The notes beneath the pieces are model-generated. The model was given only the letters and a program-made list of their open reading frames with translations. It ran no database searches and had not been told where the DNA came from. The position numbers and the translations under genes are program-made. Positions 24,389-33,249 of a stretch of DNA of 64,000 bases are shown one piece after another (the first letter of the stretch is position 1; the number at the start of each line of letters is the position of its first letter). The stretch spans positions 14,999-78,998 of the forward strand of contig JBGVIT010000022.1 of NCBI GenBank assembly GCA_045128915.1, written 5' to 3'. The DNA is from RGIG9115 sp045128915. Its GTDB lineage: Bacteria; Bacillota; Clostridia; UBA1381.

Positions 24389-27019
24389 ATGAGCAAAAAG
24401 TATGTTTACCTTTTTAGCGAAGGTGACGCAAGCATGAGAGAACTCCTCGGCGGTAAGGGTGCCAATCTTGCAGAAATGACAAAGATCGGTCTTCCGGTTC
24501 CCCAGGGTTTCACTGTATCAACAGAGGCTTGTACACAGTATTATGAAGATGGCAGAGTAATTAGCGAAGAAATCCAGAAAGAAATTATGGAAAACATCGT
24601 TAAAATGGAAGCTATCTGCGGAAAGAAGTTTGGAGATAAAGAAAATCCTCTTCTCGTATCAGTTCGTTCAGGTGCAAGAGCTTCAATGCCCGGTATGATG
24701 GATACTATCCTCAACCTTGGTCTTAACGAAGATGTTGTTGAAGCAATGGCAAACAAGTCAGGTAATGCACGTTGGGCATGGGACTGCTACAGAAGATTTA
24801 TTCAGATGTATTCAGACGTTGTTATGGAAGTTGGTAAGAAGTATTTCGAACAGCTTATCGACGAAATGAAAGAGAAAAAGGGTGTAACTCAGGATATTGA
24901 GCTTACAGCTGAAGATCTCAAAGAACTTGCTTCACAGTTTAAGGCTGAATATAAGTCAAAAATCGGAGCAGATTTCCCAACTGATCCTAAGGAACAGTTG
25001 ATGGGTGCTGTTGAAGCCGTATTCCGTTCATGGGACAACCCCAGAGCAAACGTTTACCGTCGTGACAATGATATCCCTTATTCATGGGGTACAGCTGTTA
25101 ACGTACAGATGATGGCGTTTGGTAACATGGGTGATGACTGTGGTACAGGTGTTGCTTTCACACGTGACCCTGCTACTGGTGATAAGGGTCTCATGGGTGA
25201 GTTCCTTGTAAACGCTCAGGGTGAAGACGTTGTTGCTGGTGTTCGTACACCAATGCCAATAGCTCAGATGGCTGAAAAGTTCCCTGAAGCTTTTGCAGAA
25301 TTCAACAAGGTTTGTAACATCCTTGAAGATCATTACAGAGATATGCAGGATATGGAGTTCACTATTGAAAACAAGAAGCTCTATATGCTCCAGACAAGAA
25401 ACGGTAAGAGAACAGCTAAGGCTGCCCTCAAGATTGCTTGTGACCTCGTTGCAGAAGGCATGATCGATAAGAAGCAGGCTGTTGCAATGATCGACCCCAG
25501 AAACCTTGACACACTTCTCCACCCACAGTTTGATGCTAAAGCTCTTAAGGCTGCAACACCTGTTGGTAAGGGACTTGGTGCATCTCCCGGTGCTGCTTGC
25601 GGTAAGGTTGTATTCACAGCTGAAGATGCTGAAAGCTGGAATGCAAGAGGCGAAAAGGTAGTTCTCGTTCGTCTTGAAACATCACCTGAAGATATTACAG
25701 GTATGAAAGCTTCACAGGGTATCCTCACAGTTCGTGGTGGTATGACATCACACGCTGCCGTTGTTGCTCGTGGTATGGGTACATGCTGTGTATCAGGTTG
25801 TGGCGACATCGCTATGGACGAAGAAAACAAAAAGTTCACTCTCGCAGGTAAAACATATAAAGAAGGCGACTACATTTCAATCGACGGTTCAACAGGTAAC
25901 ATCTATGATGGTATCATCCCCACAGTTGATGCTGAAATCGCAGGCGAATTCGGTCAGATCATGGCTTGGGCAGATGAATTCAGAACACTTAAGGTAAGAA
26001 CAAATGCAGATACTCCGACAGATGCTAAGAAGGCAAGAGAGCTTGGAGCTGAAGGTATCGGTCTTTGCCGTACAGAGCATATGTTCTTCGAAGCAGACAG
26101 AATTGCTGCATTCAGAGAAATGATCTGTGCAGATACAGTTGAAGAAAGAGAAGCTGCTCTTGAAAAGATTCTTCCTTATCAGCAGGGCGACTTTGAAGAA
26201 CTTTACGAAGCACTCGAAGGCAATCCTGTAACAATCAGATTCCTCGATCCCCCGCTTCATGAGTTCGTTCCCACAGAAGAAGCTGACATCAAGGCTCTTG
26301 CAGATGCTCAGGGCAAGTCAGTAGAAGATATTAAGGCACTCATTTCATCACTTCATGAGTTTAACCCCATGATGGGACACAGAGGTTGCCGTCTTGCAGT
26401 AACATATCCTGAAATCGCTGCAATGCAGACAAAGGCTGTTATCAGAGCTGCTATCAACGTTAAGAAGGCTCATGCAGATTGGAACATCGTTCCCGAAATC
26501 ATGATTCCGTTAGTTGGCGATATCAAAGAACTTAAGTACGTAAAGAAGGTTGTTGTTGAAACAGCAGATAGCGAAATCGCAGCTGCCGGCGCTGACCTCA
26601 AGTACGAAGTTGGTACAATGATTGAAATCCCCAGAGCTTGTCTTACAGCTGATGTAATCGCTGGCGAAGCTGAATTCTTCTGCTTCGGTACAAACGACCT
26701 TACACAGATGACATACGGTTTCTCAAGAGACGATGCTGGTAAGTTCCTCGATGCTTACTACGATGCAAAGATTTTTGAAAACGATCCGTTTGCAAAGCTC
26801 GACCAGACAGGTGTTGGTAAGCTTATGGAAATGGCTGTAACAATGGGTAAAAAGGTTCGTCCCGAAATGCACTGCGGTATCTGCGGTGAACACGGCGGTG
26901 ATCCTGTATCAGTTGAATTCTGCCATACAATCGGACTTGACTATGTATCATGTTCACCTTTCCGTGTGCCTATCGCAAGACTTGCTGCTGCTCAGGCTGC
27001 TATTAAGGAAAGCAAATAA
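24389..27019 (+). CDS. ppdK: Pyruvate, phosphate dikinase
   Basis: The 876-residue enzyme interconverts pyruvate, ATP and phosphate with PEP, AMP and pyrophosphate. It has the N-terminal ATP-grasp domain (GGKGANLAEM; SVRSGARASMPGMMDTILNLG), the phosphohistidine domain with GGMTSHAAVVARGMG, and the C-terminal PEP-binding barrel with HCGICGEHGGDP. Length is standard. AGGAGG precedes the ATG and codons look highly adapted, which suggests strong expression. In anaerobes it often serves glycolysis with pyrophosphate economy. Confidence 0.97.
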   Translation: MSKKYVYLFSEGDASMRELLGGKGANLAEMTKIGLPVPQGFTVSTEACTQYYEDGRVISEEIQKEIMENIVKMEAICGKKFGDKENPLLVSVRSGARASMPGMMDTILNLGLNEDVVEAMANKSGNARWAWDCYRRFIQMYSDVVMEVGKKYFEQLIDEMKEKKGVTQDIELTAEDLKELASQFKAEYKSKIGADFPTDPKEQLMGAVEAVFRSWDNPRANVYRRDNDIPYSWGTAVNVQMMAFGNMGDDCGTGVAFTRDPATGDKGLMGEFLVNAQGEDVVAGVRTPMPIAQMAEKFPEAFAEFNKVCNILEDHYRDMQDMEFTIENKKLYMLQTRNGKRTAKAALKIACDLVAEGMIDKKQAVAMIDPRNLDTLLHPQFDAKALKAATPVGKGLGASPGAACGKVVFTAEDAESWNARGEKVVLVRLETSPEDITGMKASQGILTVRGGMTSHAAVVARGMGTCCVSGCGDIAMDEENKKFTLAGKTYKEGDYISIDGSTGNIYDGIIPTVDAEIAGEFGQIMAWADEFRTLKVRTNADTPTDAKKARELGAEGIGLCRTEHMFFEADRIAAFREMICADTVEEREAALEKILPYQQGDFEELYEALEGNPVTIRFLDPPLHEFVPTEEADIKALADAQGKSVEDIKALISSLHEFNPMMGHRGCRLAVTYPEIAAMQTKAVIRAAINVKKAHADWNIVPEIMIPLVGDIKELKYVKKVVVETADSEIAAAGADLKYEVGTMIEIPRACLTADVIAGEAEFFCFGTNDLTQMTYGFSRDDAGKFLDAYYDAKIFENDPFAKLDQTGVGKLMEMAVTMGKKVRPEMHCGICGEHGGDPVSVEFCHTIGLDYVSCSPFRVPIARLAAAQAAIKESK

Positions 27020-27027
27020 TTAATAAT

Positions 27028-27064
27028 AAAAAATGACAGAAACTTAGTTTCTGTCATTTTTTTG
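27028..27064 (+). terminator. Terminator of ppdK
   Basis: AAAAATGACAGAAAC pairs with GTTTCTGTCATTTTT around TTA, followed by more T. Confidence 0.95.
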
Positions 27065-27104
27065 TTCAAAAAAAGTACTGCTGAAAATAACTCAGCAGTA
27101 CTTT
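27064..27104 (-). terminator. Terminator of the NlpC/P60 gene (minus strand)
   Basis: On the minus strand AAAGTACTGCTGA pairs with TCAGCAGTACTTT and is followed by TTTT (plus-strand A-run 27068-27074). Confidence 0.9.
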
Positions 27105-27109
27105 GATTT

Positions 27110-28324
27110 TTAATATACTCTTCTTGCTCCTGCATAACGGCTCTTATAATATCCGCTGTTGATTGATGCTACTCTTACAACATCTCCGGTGTGGGGAGCA
27201 TGAATCATTTGTCCACCACCGATGTAGATGCCTACATGGTGAATTCGTCCGCCTTTAGCGAAGAACACTAAATCGCCGGGTTGAAGGTCGCTTTTGCTTA
27301 CTGCTTTACCGTTTCTAAACTGTGAAGCAGCTGTTCTGTTAACTGTAATTCCAAGTGAACGACATACATACTGTACAAGACCTGAACAGTCAAAGCCCTT
27401 GGGAGTAGTTCCGCCATAAACGTATCTCACACCCAGATACTTTCTTGCCTGACTAACTATTGCACCGCCTTTACCACTTGCGGCAGGTGCTGTATATGAC
27501 GAAGACTTGTTGCTTGATGCTTTCTTAGCTTTTGCAGCAGCCTGAGCTTTTGCAGCAGCTTCAGCCTTAGCCTTTGCTTCTGCGGCTCTTCTTTGTGCAA
27601 CCTGAGTCTGAATAGCGCTTACGTCTGACTTGGGAATCCATGTGTTTGTAAGCTCTATGGCTGTTGAAACTATAAAACCGGCGTCCATATCGGAACCGTA
27701 ATAAACCTTTGTATATCCGTTCTCGTCGTAGAGAAGAACAAGGTCGCTTCCGTTTTGGAGTTTACCTATAATTGAAGCGTTTGATGATGCTGAACGTCTT
27801 ATATTAACGTCTCCGCCGTTTGTTTTAACCTTTGCACGCTTGTAGTTGTCGTAGTGCATAGCTGCGTATTCTGCCTCAGCTTTGCTTTCAGTAACATGTT
27901 CCTTAACAACGTATCCTGACTGTCCCTGACCGTATGCTATTTTATACCATCCATCAGTTGATTCGGTTATTTTAACCTCATCGCATTGTGAAAGTGTATC
28001 AATAATAGTTCCGTCGTCGGACGGTACGTTATATACGTTCAAAGTGCCGTATGTAAGGAAAACATAACTGTCTTGAAGCGTACTTTTTTTAGCTGTAATA
28101 GCTTCTATTTCTTCTTGGGTATATGTCTCATTAAGCTGTTGCTGAGCTTCTTCAGGAATTACCTTGATTGATTCCGGAGTAATGGAAGTAGAAATTTCCT
28201 GATTGTTGCTAAGCAAGGCTGCAAGTCTGTTGCTTGCCTTAAAATCATAAGCTTGTTTAACTGACATACTGCCAATCATAGCGATTGTTAATATTCCTAC
28301 AATCGTATGCTTCGCATTCTTCAT
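27110..28324 (-). CDS. Secreted SH3-NlpC/P60 peptidoglycan endopeptidase
   Basis: The 404-residue protein has an N-terminal signal or anchor (residues 1-25) and two bacterial SH3 domains at about 85-145 and 165-225 (GDVNIRRSASSNASIIGKLQNG is typical). An Ala/Lys-rich linker (about 245-285) and a C-terminal NlpC/P60 domain follow. The catalytic residues are C313 in FDCSGLVQY, H363 in HHVGIYIGG and H375 in MIHAPH. It probably cuts gamma-D-Glu-diamino acid peptide links during growth or division. A consensus promoter lies upstream, and AGGAGG precedes the ATG. Confidence 0.93.
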   Translation of the reverse strand: MKNAKHTIVGILTIAMIGSMSVKQAYDFKASNRLAALLSNNQEISTSITPESIKVIPEEAQQQLNETYTQEEIEAITAKKSTLQDSYVFLTYGTLNVYNVPSDDGTIIDTLSQCDEVKITESTDGWYKIAYGQGQSGYVVKEHVTESKAEAEYAAMHYDNYKRAKVKTNGGDVNIRRSASSNASIIGKLQNGSDLVLLYDENGYTKVYYGSDMDAGFIVSTAIELTNTWIPKSDVSAIQTQVAQRRAAEAKAKAEAAAKAQAAAKAKKASSNKSSSYTAPAASGKGGAIVSQARKYLGVRYVYGGTTPKGFDCSGLVQYVCRSLGITVNRTAASQFRNGKAVSKSDLQPGDLVFFAKGGRIHHVGIYIGGGQMIHAPHTGDVVRVASINSGYYKSRYAGARRVY

Positions 28325-28379
28325 AAATATAAAACCTCCTAAGTATTAACGGTTTATGTAACCGCCATACAACAGGTCC

Positions 28380-28408
28380 ATTATACACTAAAAAAACAGT
28401 TTTGTCAA
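28380..28408 (-). promoter_or_regulatory. Perfect-consensus promoter of the NlpC/P60 gene
   Basis: On the minus strand TTGACA (28403-28408), 17-bp spacer, TATAAT (28380-28385). The leader to the ATG is about 50 nt and contains a short GGCGGTTAC/GTAACC-like hairpin potential. Confidence 0.85.
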
Positions 28409-28592
28409 ATAATCTTTATTTTTTTGTAACATTTCTGTAAAATAAAGGTATTTTTTCATGCAAAAACAGCATCGAATTATGTAAAGTTCATTGGTTTTTT
28501 TGGCATTTTTGTAATATACATACAAAACCATCAACCATTTACTATACAAAATATACGAATTTTGGACGTTTTTCGGAATTTTAATATATGTA

Positions 28593-28609
28593 TGGGGCAT
28601 TTCGCCCCA
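28593..28609. other. Short GC hairpin behind the SleB-like gene
   Basis: TGGGGC, loop ATTTC, GCCCCA. It follows the stop of the minus-strand hydrolase but has no T-run on that strand, so a terminator role is uncertain. Confidence 0.4.
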
Positions 28610-28617
28610 AATAATGC

Positions 28618-29439
28618 TTAAAGATAAAAATGGTGACCGCCTATGGTGGTATAATAAGTGCGGTTGTTTGCAATCCATGAGCTTGAAGCTATTGTGGGAT
28701 TAAAAAAGTAAAGACAGTTACCCACAGTAGATTCATTGCTTAAAGACAGCTTTGCAGCCGCAACTGATTCTGTTCCCGGAGTGTGATAGATAGTTCCGTT
28801 TATGGTGGGTTCAAACTGAACTGCATACTGCCTGTCAAATATTACTCCGTATATGGTGTTGGGGAACAGAGGGCTTTTTACTCTGTTTAATATAACATCA
28901 CCTACTGCAATTTTACCTCTGAGGCTTTCCCCCTGACTTTCTGCATTTATAATTCTTGACATCCAATATAGCTCATCATGGGTAAATGTGCGGTCAATCA
29001 TATTTTTATCTACATTGACAGAGCTTTTGCTAAGTTCAACATTTTTGTAGGTATCATCCCAACTTATCTCTGCACCAAAGATAGATGACATGGCACGTAC
29101 GGGAATGAATGTTCTGTCATTTAATATAAATGCTTTACCATTCATGGTAATGGGTGAGTTGTTGTTATATGCAATATGTGAGTTGATACTCACAGTTACA
29201 TTGTTATCGCCCATGTTTACCGTTGCTGTTTTCTTCTGTTCATTCCATGAAACATTTTCAGCGCCAAGCGACTCTGCAATGGCGCGCAAAGGAGCATAAG
29301 TGACTCCTGATTGTATGACCGGCTCCGAGTCGGTCAGAATGTATTCGCCGTTAACTCGTATGTCAATGGGCACCTTTGCAGCTTTTGCCTGGCACGGAAG
29401 CACAAGTAGTGCAAAGGCTGCCAGAAAGAATTTCTTCAT
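28618..29439 (-). CDS. Secreted cell wall hydrolase (SleB/CwlJ type) with copper amine oxidase-like stalk domain
   Basis: The 273-residue protein has a signal peptide (KKFFLAAFALLVLPCQAKA). A stalk domain follows at about 25-135 with two typical units (YAPLRAIAESLGAENVSWNE and FIPVRAMSSIFGAEISWDD). The C-terminal hydrolase domain is at about 150-273. RIINAESQGESLRGKIAVGDVILNRVKS is the hallmark of Hydrolase_2 enzymes (SleB, CwlJ), which cut cortex or cell wall glycan. Presence of this family suggests, but does not prove, sporulation. AAAGGAA precedes the ATG. Confidence 0.9.
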   Translation of the reverse strand: MKKFFLAAFALLVLPCQAKAAKVPIDIRVNGEYILTDSEPVIQSGVTYAPLRAIAESLGAENVSWNEQKKTATVNMGDNNVTVSINSHIAYNNNSPITMNGKAFILNDRTFIPVRAMSSIFGAEISWDDTYKNVELSKSSVNVDKNMIDRTFTHDELYWMSRIINAESQGESLRGKIAVGDVILNRVKSPLFPNTIYGVIFDRQYAVQFEPTINGTIYHTPGTESVAAAKLSLSNESTVGNCLYFFNPTIASSSWIANNRTYYTTIGGHHFYL

Positions 29440-29483
29440 ATTGATAATATTCCTTTCGCTGATTTATTGTAGGTGTCTATAAC

Positions 29484-29512
29484 AATATATCATATTTTAT
29501 ACCCAGATTCAA
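29484..29512 (-). promoter_or_regulatory. Promoter of the SleB-like gene
   Basis: On the minus strand TTGAAT (29507-29512), 17-bp spacer, TATATT (29484-29489), with TGA directly before the -10. Confidence 0.65.
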
Positions 29513-29606
29513 TGATGAATATATGGTTGACAATCTAAATATTAGCATTTCCATTATAATAGGTAATTTCTTTTGTTACAATTTTATATTATTTTTAAAA
29601 AACCTA

Positions 29607-29635
29607 TTGTTTTTTTGATGATATTGTTGTAGAAT
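29607..29635 (+). promoter_or_regulatory. Promoter of the purine permease leader
   Basis: TTGTTT at 29607-29612, 17-bp spacer, TAGAAT at 29630-29635. Transcription would begin near 29642, at the first base of the folded leader. Confidence 0.65.
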
Positions 29636-29641
29636 GAAAGG

Positions 29642-29700
29642 GTAATAGTGTGCGGACCGGAGGTCTGTAAGGCAGCGTAAAGCCTTCGGAACTGCAACTG
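29642..29700 (+). ncRNA. Structured leader RNA of the purine permease gene, family not recognised
   Basis: The RNA can form a three-way junction. P1 is AGT-TGC (29647-29653, one bulged G) with GCAACT (29694-29699). P2 is CGGACC/GGTCTG (29653-29667) with loop GGA. P3 is AAGGC/GCCTT (29669-29686) with loop AGCGTAAA. A competing seven-pair stem CCGGAGG/CCTTCGG (29657-29663 with 29683-29689) excludes P2 and P3. A three-way junction with alternative pairing before a purine transporter suggests a riboswitch, but none of the purine riboswitch core sequences (for example TTTCTACC) is present. Confidence 0.5.
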
Positions 29701-29741
29701 TGAAAAAACAAAAAGAGGAATTTAAGAAAAGAGGTATTTTT

Positions 29742-31097
29742 ATGGAAAAACTTTTTAAGCTTAAAGAAAACGGCACAAATGTAAAAACCGAAATCATTGC
29801 AGGTATTACAACATTTCTTGCAATGGCGTACATTCTTGCAGTTAACCCAGGAATGTTAGGCATTATTCCTGACGGCCCCGGCGCTGCTGCTATCTTCATG
29901 GCAACTGCTCTTTCAGCAGCAATCGGTACAATCTGTATGGCATTCTTTGCTAATTACCCCGTAGCATTGGCATCAGGTATGGGACTTAACGCTTTCTTTA
30001 CCTACACAGTTTGTCTGGGTATGGGTTACTCATACAAAGTAGCTTTGACAGCTATCTTGTTGGAAGGTATCATATTCATGATTCTTTCAATCTTTAAGTT
30101 CAGAGAAGCTTTGGTAAACAAAATTCCTGCAAATTTAAAGCTTGGTATTACAGCAGGTATCGGTTTGTTTATTACAATTATTGCGCTTATTAATGCAGGT
30201 ATTGTTGTAAACAACGATTCTACATTGGTTGGTCTTGGAAGCCTTGGTTCACCTCAGGTAGTATTGGCTATCGTTGGTCTTTTGATTATCGGTGTGCTTC
30301 ATCACTACAAAGTTAAGGGTGACATCCTTATCGGTATCCTTGCTACATGGGTGCTCGGTATAATTGCAGAGCTTACAGGTTGGTATCAGGTTAATCCTGA
30401 AGCTGGCGTTTATTCATTGATTCCTTCACTTTCATGGGATGCAATAAAGGCAAACTTTGCAGCTCCTGCACTTTTCCAATTTGACTTTGCATATATTGCA
30501 GAGAACTTTGCAGGCTTTGCAGTAGTATTGTTTACATTCCTCTATACTGATATTTTTGATACAGTTGGAACTTTAATCGGTGTTGCACAGAAGGGTAACC
30601 TCCTTGCAGAAGACGGTTCACTTCCCAGAGCCGGCGGAGCTTTGATGGCAGACGCAGTTGGTACAGTTGCAGGTGCATGTTTTGGTACTTCAACAGTTAC
30701 AAGCTATGTTGAATCTTCAGCAGGTGTAGCAGCAGGTGGTAGAACAGGTCTTACAGCTTTGACAACAGGTATCTTGTTCCTCATAGCTATTCCTCTTGCT
30801 CCTATATTCCTTGCAATCCCCGGATTTGCAACAACACCCGCAATGCTCTTTGTTGGTCTTTTGATGCTTTCAGCAGTTACAAAGATGGACTTTGATGGTG
30901 ATGTAGCTGACACAATCGGCGGATTCCTTGCAATCGTTATGATGCCTTTCGCATACTCAATCGCAACAGGTATTATGTTCGGTATGATTTCATGGGTTAT
31001 TCTTAAGATTTTGTGTGGCAAAATGAAAGATATAAGCCCTGTAATGTGGGTATCAGTTGTATTGTTTGCAATTTATATTTTCACTCAGGTTGCATAA
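29742..31097 (+). CDS. Purine (guanine/hypoxanthine or adenine) permease, NCS2/AzgA family
   Basis: The 451-residue membrane protein has about 12-13 hydrophobic segments. It carries AzgA-type motifs: TEIIAGITTFLAMAYILAVNPGML at the N terminus, SGMGLNAFFTY, FTFLYTDIFDTVGTLIGVA, and GTSTVTSYVESSAGVAAGGRTGLTA. It imports purine bases. I chose ATG 29742 behind AGAGG; the open frame extends back to a GTG at 29700 inside the leader structure, which is unlikely. A phosphoribosyltransferase gene follows, fitting a salvage unit. Confidence 0.93.
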   Translation: MEKLFKLKENGTNVKTEIIAGITTFLAMAYILAVNPGMLGIIPDGPGAAAIFMATALSAAIGTICMAFFANYPVALASGMGLNAFFTYTVCLGMGYSYKVALTAILLEGIIFMILSIFKFREALVNKIPANLKLGITAGIGLFITIIALINAGIVVNNDSTLVGLGSLGSPQVVLAIVGLLIIGVLHHYKVKGDILIGILATWVLGIIAELTGWYQVNPEAGVYSLIPSLSWDAIKANFAAPALFQFDFAYIAENFAGFAVVLFTFLYTDIFDTVGTLIGVAQKGNLLAEDGSLPRAGGALMADAVGTVAGACFGTSTVTSYVESSAGVAAGGRTGLTALTTGILFLIAIPLAPIFLAIPGFATTPAMLFVGLLMLSAVTKMDFDGDVADTIGGFLAIVMMPFAYSIATGIMFGMISWVILKILCGKMKDISPVMWVSVVLFAIYIFTQVA

Positions 31098-31113
31098 TTA
31101 TATGATAAAAAAA

Positions 31114-31142
31114 CAAATGCCCGCCTTATGGGCGGGCGTTTA
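31114..31142 (+). terminator. Terminator of the purine permease gene
   Basis: AAATGCCCGCC pairs with GGCGGGCGTTT around TTATG. The T-run is short, so some read-through into the next gene is possible. Confidence 0.7.
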
Positions 31143-31229
31143 AAAAAAGCGTAGTGCCTTAAATCAGAAATTTTCGAATTAATAAGGCTCTCAGGCTTTA
31201 TGATGACGATAATTAATGAAAGGTTTTGA

Positions 31230-31793
31230 ATGAAAATGAAAGATTCATACACGCTTAAAGTTGCAGGTCTTGAAAGACAGCTTCCACTTTGTAAAGTAAA
31301 CGATGATTTGTATATCGGAGCTTTTATAATGTTCGGAGATGTGGAGCTTACCTGTGCTTGTGCAAAAGAGCTTCTGTCAAAAGCACCGGAGCATGATATA
31401 ATGATAACTGCCGAATCAAAGGGTATTCCCTTGCTTTATGAAATGGCAAGACAGTCCGGTCAGAACAATTATATAGTTGCAAGAAAAGAAAAGAAGCTTT
31501 ATATGAAGAACGTTGTGTTCACAGAGGTTGATTCAATCACCACAGCACATAAGCAAAAGCTGTGCGTTGGCAAAGACGAAATAGATGCTATGCGCGGCAA
31601 GAGAGTGCTTATTGTGGATGACGTTATAAGTACCGGAGAATCCCTTGCTGCCATTGAAACTCTGGTATCTCAAGTGGGTGGTGAAATAGTGGGCAAAATG
31701 GCTGTGCTCGCAGAAGGCGATGCCATCAACAGAAAAGACATAATATGTCTGGCACCCTTGCCGCTGTTTAACCCCGACGGAACAGAAAAATAA
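31230..31793 (+). CDS. Phosphoribosyltransferase (adenine phosphoribosyltransferase-like)
   Basis: The 187-residue protein has the PRPP-binding motif VLIVDDVISTGES. It also has the Apt-like elements DIMITAESKGIPLLYEMARQ and IVARKEKKLY. It would convert a purine base and PRPP to the nucleotide, and it lies behind a purine permease. It differs from classical Apt in its N terminus (TLKVAGLERQLPLCKVNDDL), so the base specificity (adenine, xanthine or other) is uncertain. AAAGG precedes the ATG. Confidence 0.8.
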   Translation: MKMKDSYTLKVAGLERQLPLCKVNDDLYIGAFIMFGDVELTCACAKELLSKAPEHDIMITAESKGIPLLYEMARQSGQNNYIVARKEKKLYMKNVVFTEVDSITTAHKQKLCVGKDEIDAMRGKRVLIVDDVISTGESLAAIETLVSQVGGEIVGKMAVLAEGDAINRKDIICLAPLPLFNPDGTEK

Positions 31794-31822
31794 AAAAATG
31801 AGGCGTTTTCGCCTCATTTTTT
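31793..31822. terminator. Bidirectional terminator between the phosphoribosyltransferase gene and eno
   Basis: AAAAAATGAGGCG pairs with CGCCTCATTTTTT around TTTT. It serves both convergent genes and overlaps the eno stop. Confidence 0.95.
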
Positions 31823-33107
31823 ATTGCACAGATATAAGAGAATTAGGGTATTTTGAATAGTAGCATAAATCCTCTTCTATTCTTAGCAGTCTGTTATATT
31901 TACATACTCTCTCGCTGCGGCATGGTGCTCCGGACTTGATTTGTCCGCAGTTTACAGCCACAGCTATATCGGCAATGGTTGTGTCCTCTGTTTCGCCGCT
32001 TCTGTGCGAAAGTACGGCGGTGTAGCCTTTTTTAAATGCAAGTTCAATAGCATTAAGCGCTTCTGTGAGCGTTCCTATCTGGTTAACCTTTATGAGTATA
32101 GAGTTGGCAACGCCTTTTGCTATTCCTTTGCCAAGTCTTTGAGTGTTTGTGACAAATAAATCATCACCTACAAGCTGTATTTTCTTGCCTAACCTTTCGG
32201 TAATCATTTCCCAGGCTTCCCAATCATCCTCTGCTACGGGATCTTCTATTGAAACTATGGGATACTTTTCACACAAATCCGCAAAATAATCTGTTATTTC
32301 CGATTTAGTCATTTCAATTCCTGATTTTGGCATCTTGTAATTCCCTTCAGTTGAAAGCCATTCAGACGATGCTGCATCAAGGGCAATTCCAAAATCGGTG
32401 CCGGCAGAATAACCGGCTTTTTTTATTGCTTCCATTATAAGCTCAAGGGCGGCTTCGTCATTTTTAAGATTTGGTGCAAATCCGCCTTCGTCACCTACTG
32501 CTGTGGAAAGATTTTTATCTTTGAGTATATTTTTAAGATGCTCATATACCTCGCTGCACATTCTAAGTGCTCTTTTAAATGTTTTAGCACCTATGGGCAT
32601 TATCATAAATTCCTGTATATCAAGATTATTTCCTGCGTGTACTCCGCCGTTTAAAATATTCATCATGGGTATGGGCAGTACATGAGTATTCACGCCGCCA
32701 ATGTATCTGTATAGCGGCAACTCAAGACATGTTGCTGCACATTTTGCTGCGGCGAGAGAAACTGCAAGAGTTGCATTTGCACCAAGCTTTGACTTATTTT
32801 CTGTTCCGTCAAGTTCGCATAACTTTTTATCAATGGCGCATTGGTCCAGAACATTCATACCTATAATAGCGTCAGCAATTATAGTGTTTACATTATCTAC
32901 AGCCTTTTTAACGCCTTTGCCGCCGTAACGCTTTTTATCACCGTCACGAAGCTCAGTTGCTTCAAAGACTCCCGTAGATGCTCCTGACGGTACTATTGCA
33001 CTTTCGTTGCAGTTTTCGGTAAATACTGTGGCTTCTACCGTAGGATTGCCTCTTGAGTCAAGAACTTCTCTTGCATAAACATCAATAATTTCAAAATATC
33101 CTTTCAT
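31821..33107 (-). CDS. eno: Enolase
   Basis: The 428-residue glycolytic enzyme interconverts 2-phosphoglycerate and phosphoenolpyruvate. The N terminus has AREVLDSRGNPTVEATV and PSGASTGVFEA. Metal ligands lie in DFGIALDAASSE, SIEDPVAEDDW and LVGDDLFVTN. The catalytic lysine region ILIKVNQIGTLTE and the loop SHRSGETEDT are intact. Length is standard. It is transcribed alone, divergent from the carboxypeptidase gene, and ends in a shared terminator. Confidence 0.97.
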   Translation of the reverse strand: MKGYFEIIDVYAREVLDSRGNPTVEATVFTENCNESAIVPSGASTGVFEATELRDGDKKRYGGKGVKKAVDNVNTIIADAIIGMNVLDQCAIDKKLCELDGTENKSKLGANATLAVSLAAAKCAATCLELPLYRYIGGVNTHVLPIPMMNILNGGVHAGNNLDIQEFMIMPIGAKTFKRALRMCSEVYEHLKNILKDKNLSTAVGDEGGFAPNLKNDEAALELIMEAIKKAGYSAGTDFGIALDAASSEWLSTEGNYKMPKSGIEMTKSEITDYFADLCEKYPIVSIEDPVAEDDWEAWEMITERLGKKIQLVGDDLFVTNTQRLGKGIAKGVANSILIKVNQIGTLTEALNAIELAFKKGYTAVLSHRSGETEDTTIADIAVAVNCGQIKSGAPCRSERVCKYNRLLRIEEDLCYYSKYPNSLISVQ

Positions 33108-33249
33108 AACAAACTACTCCTTTCTTTGAATAGTGTGTGTTAATAGTTTATTTTTATAATAAAAATAATAATATTCCATAATTTGAAATATAAAACAGCT
33201 TCAATTCATATATTTTTATAAATAATTATTATAGGTGGGAGTGGTAATA

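Noticed and set aside
29527..29560. TTGACA and TATAAT pair upstream of the purine permease
   Set aside because: The spacer is 22 bp, too long for a sigma-A promoter; the 17-bp pair at 29607-29635 is preferred.
29642..29741. Purine riboswitch, or cobalamin riboswitch because of the tail CTGCAACTGTGA
   Set aside because: The purine core (TATAA, ATATGG, TTTCTACC) is missing, and the leader is far too short for a cobalamin aptamer with only the tail similar.
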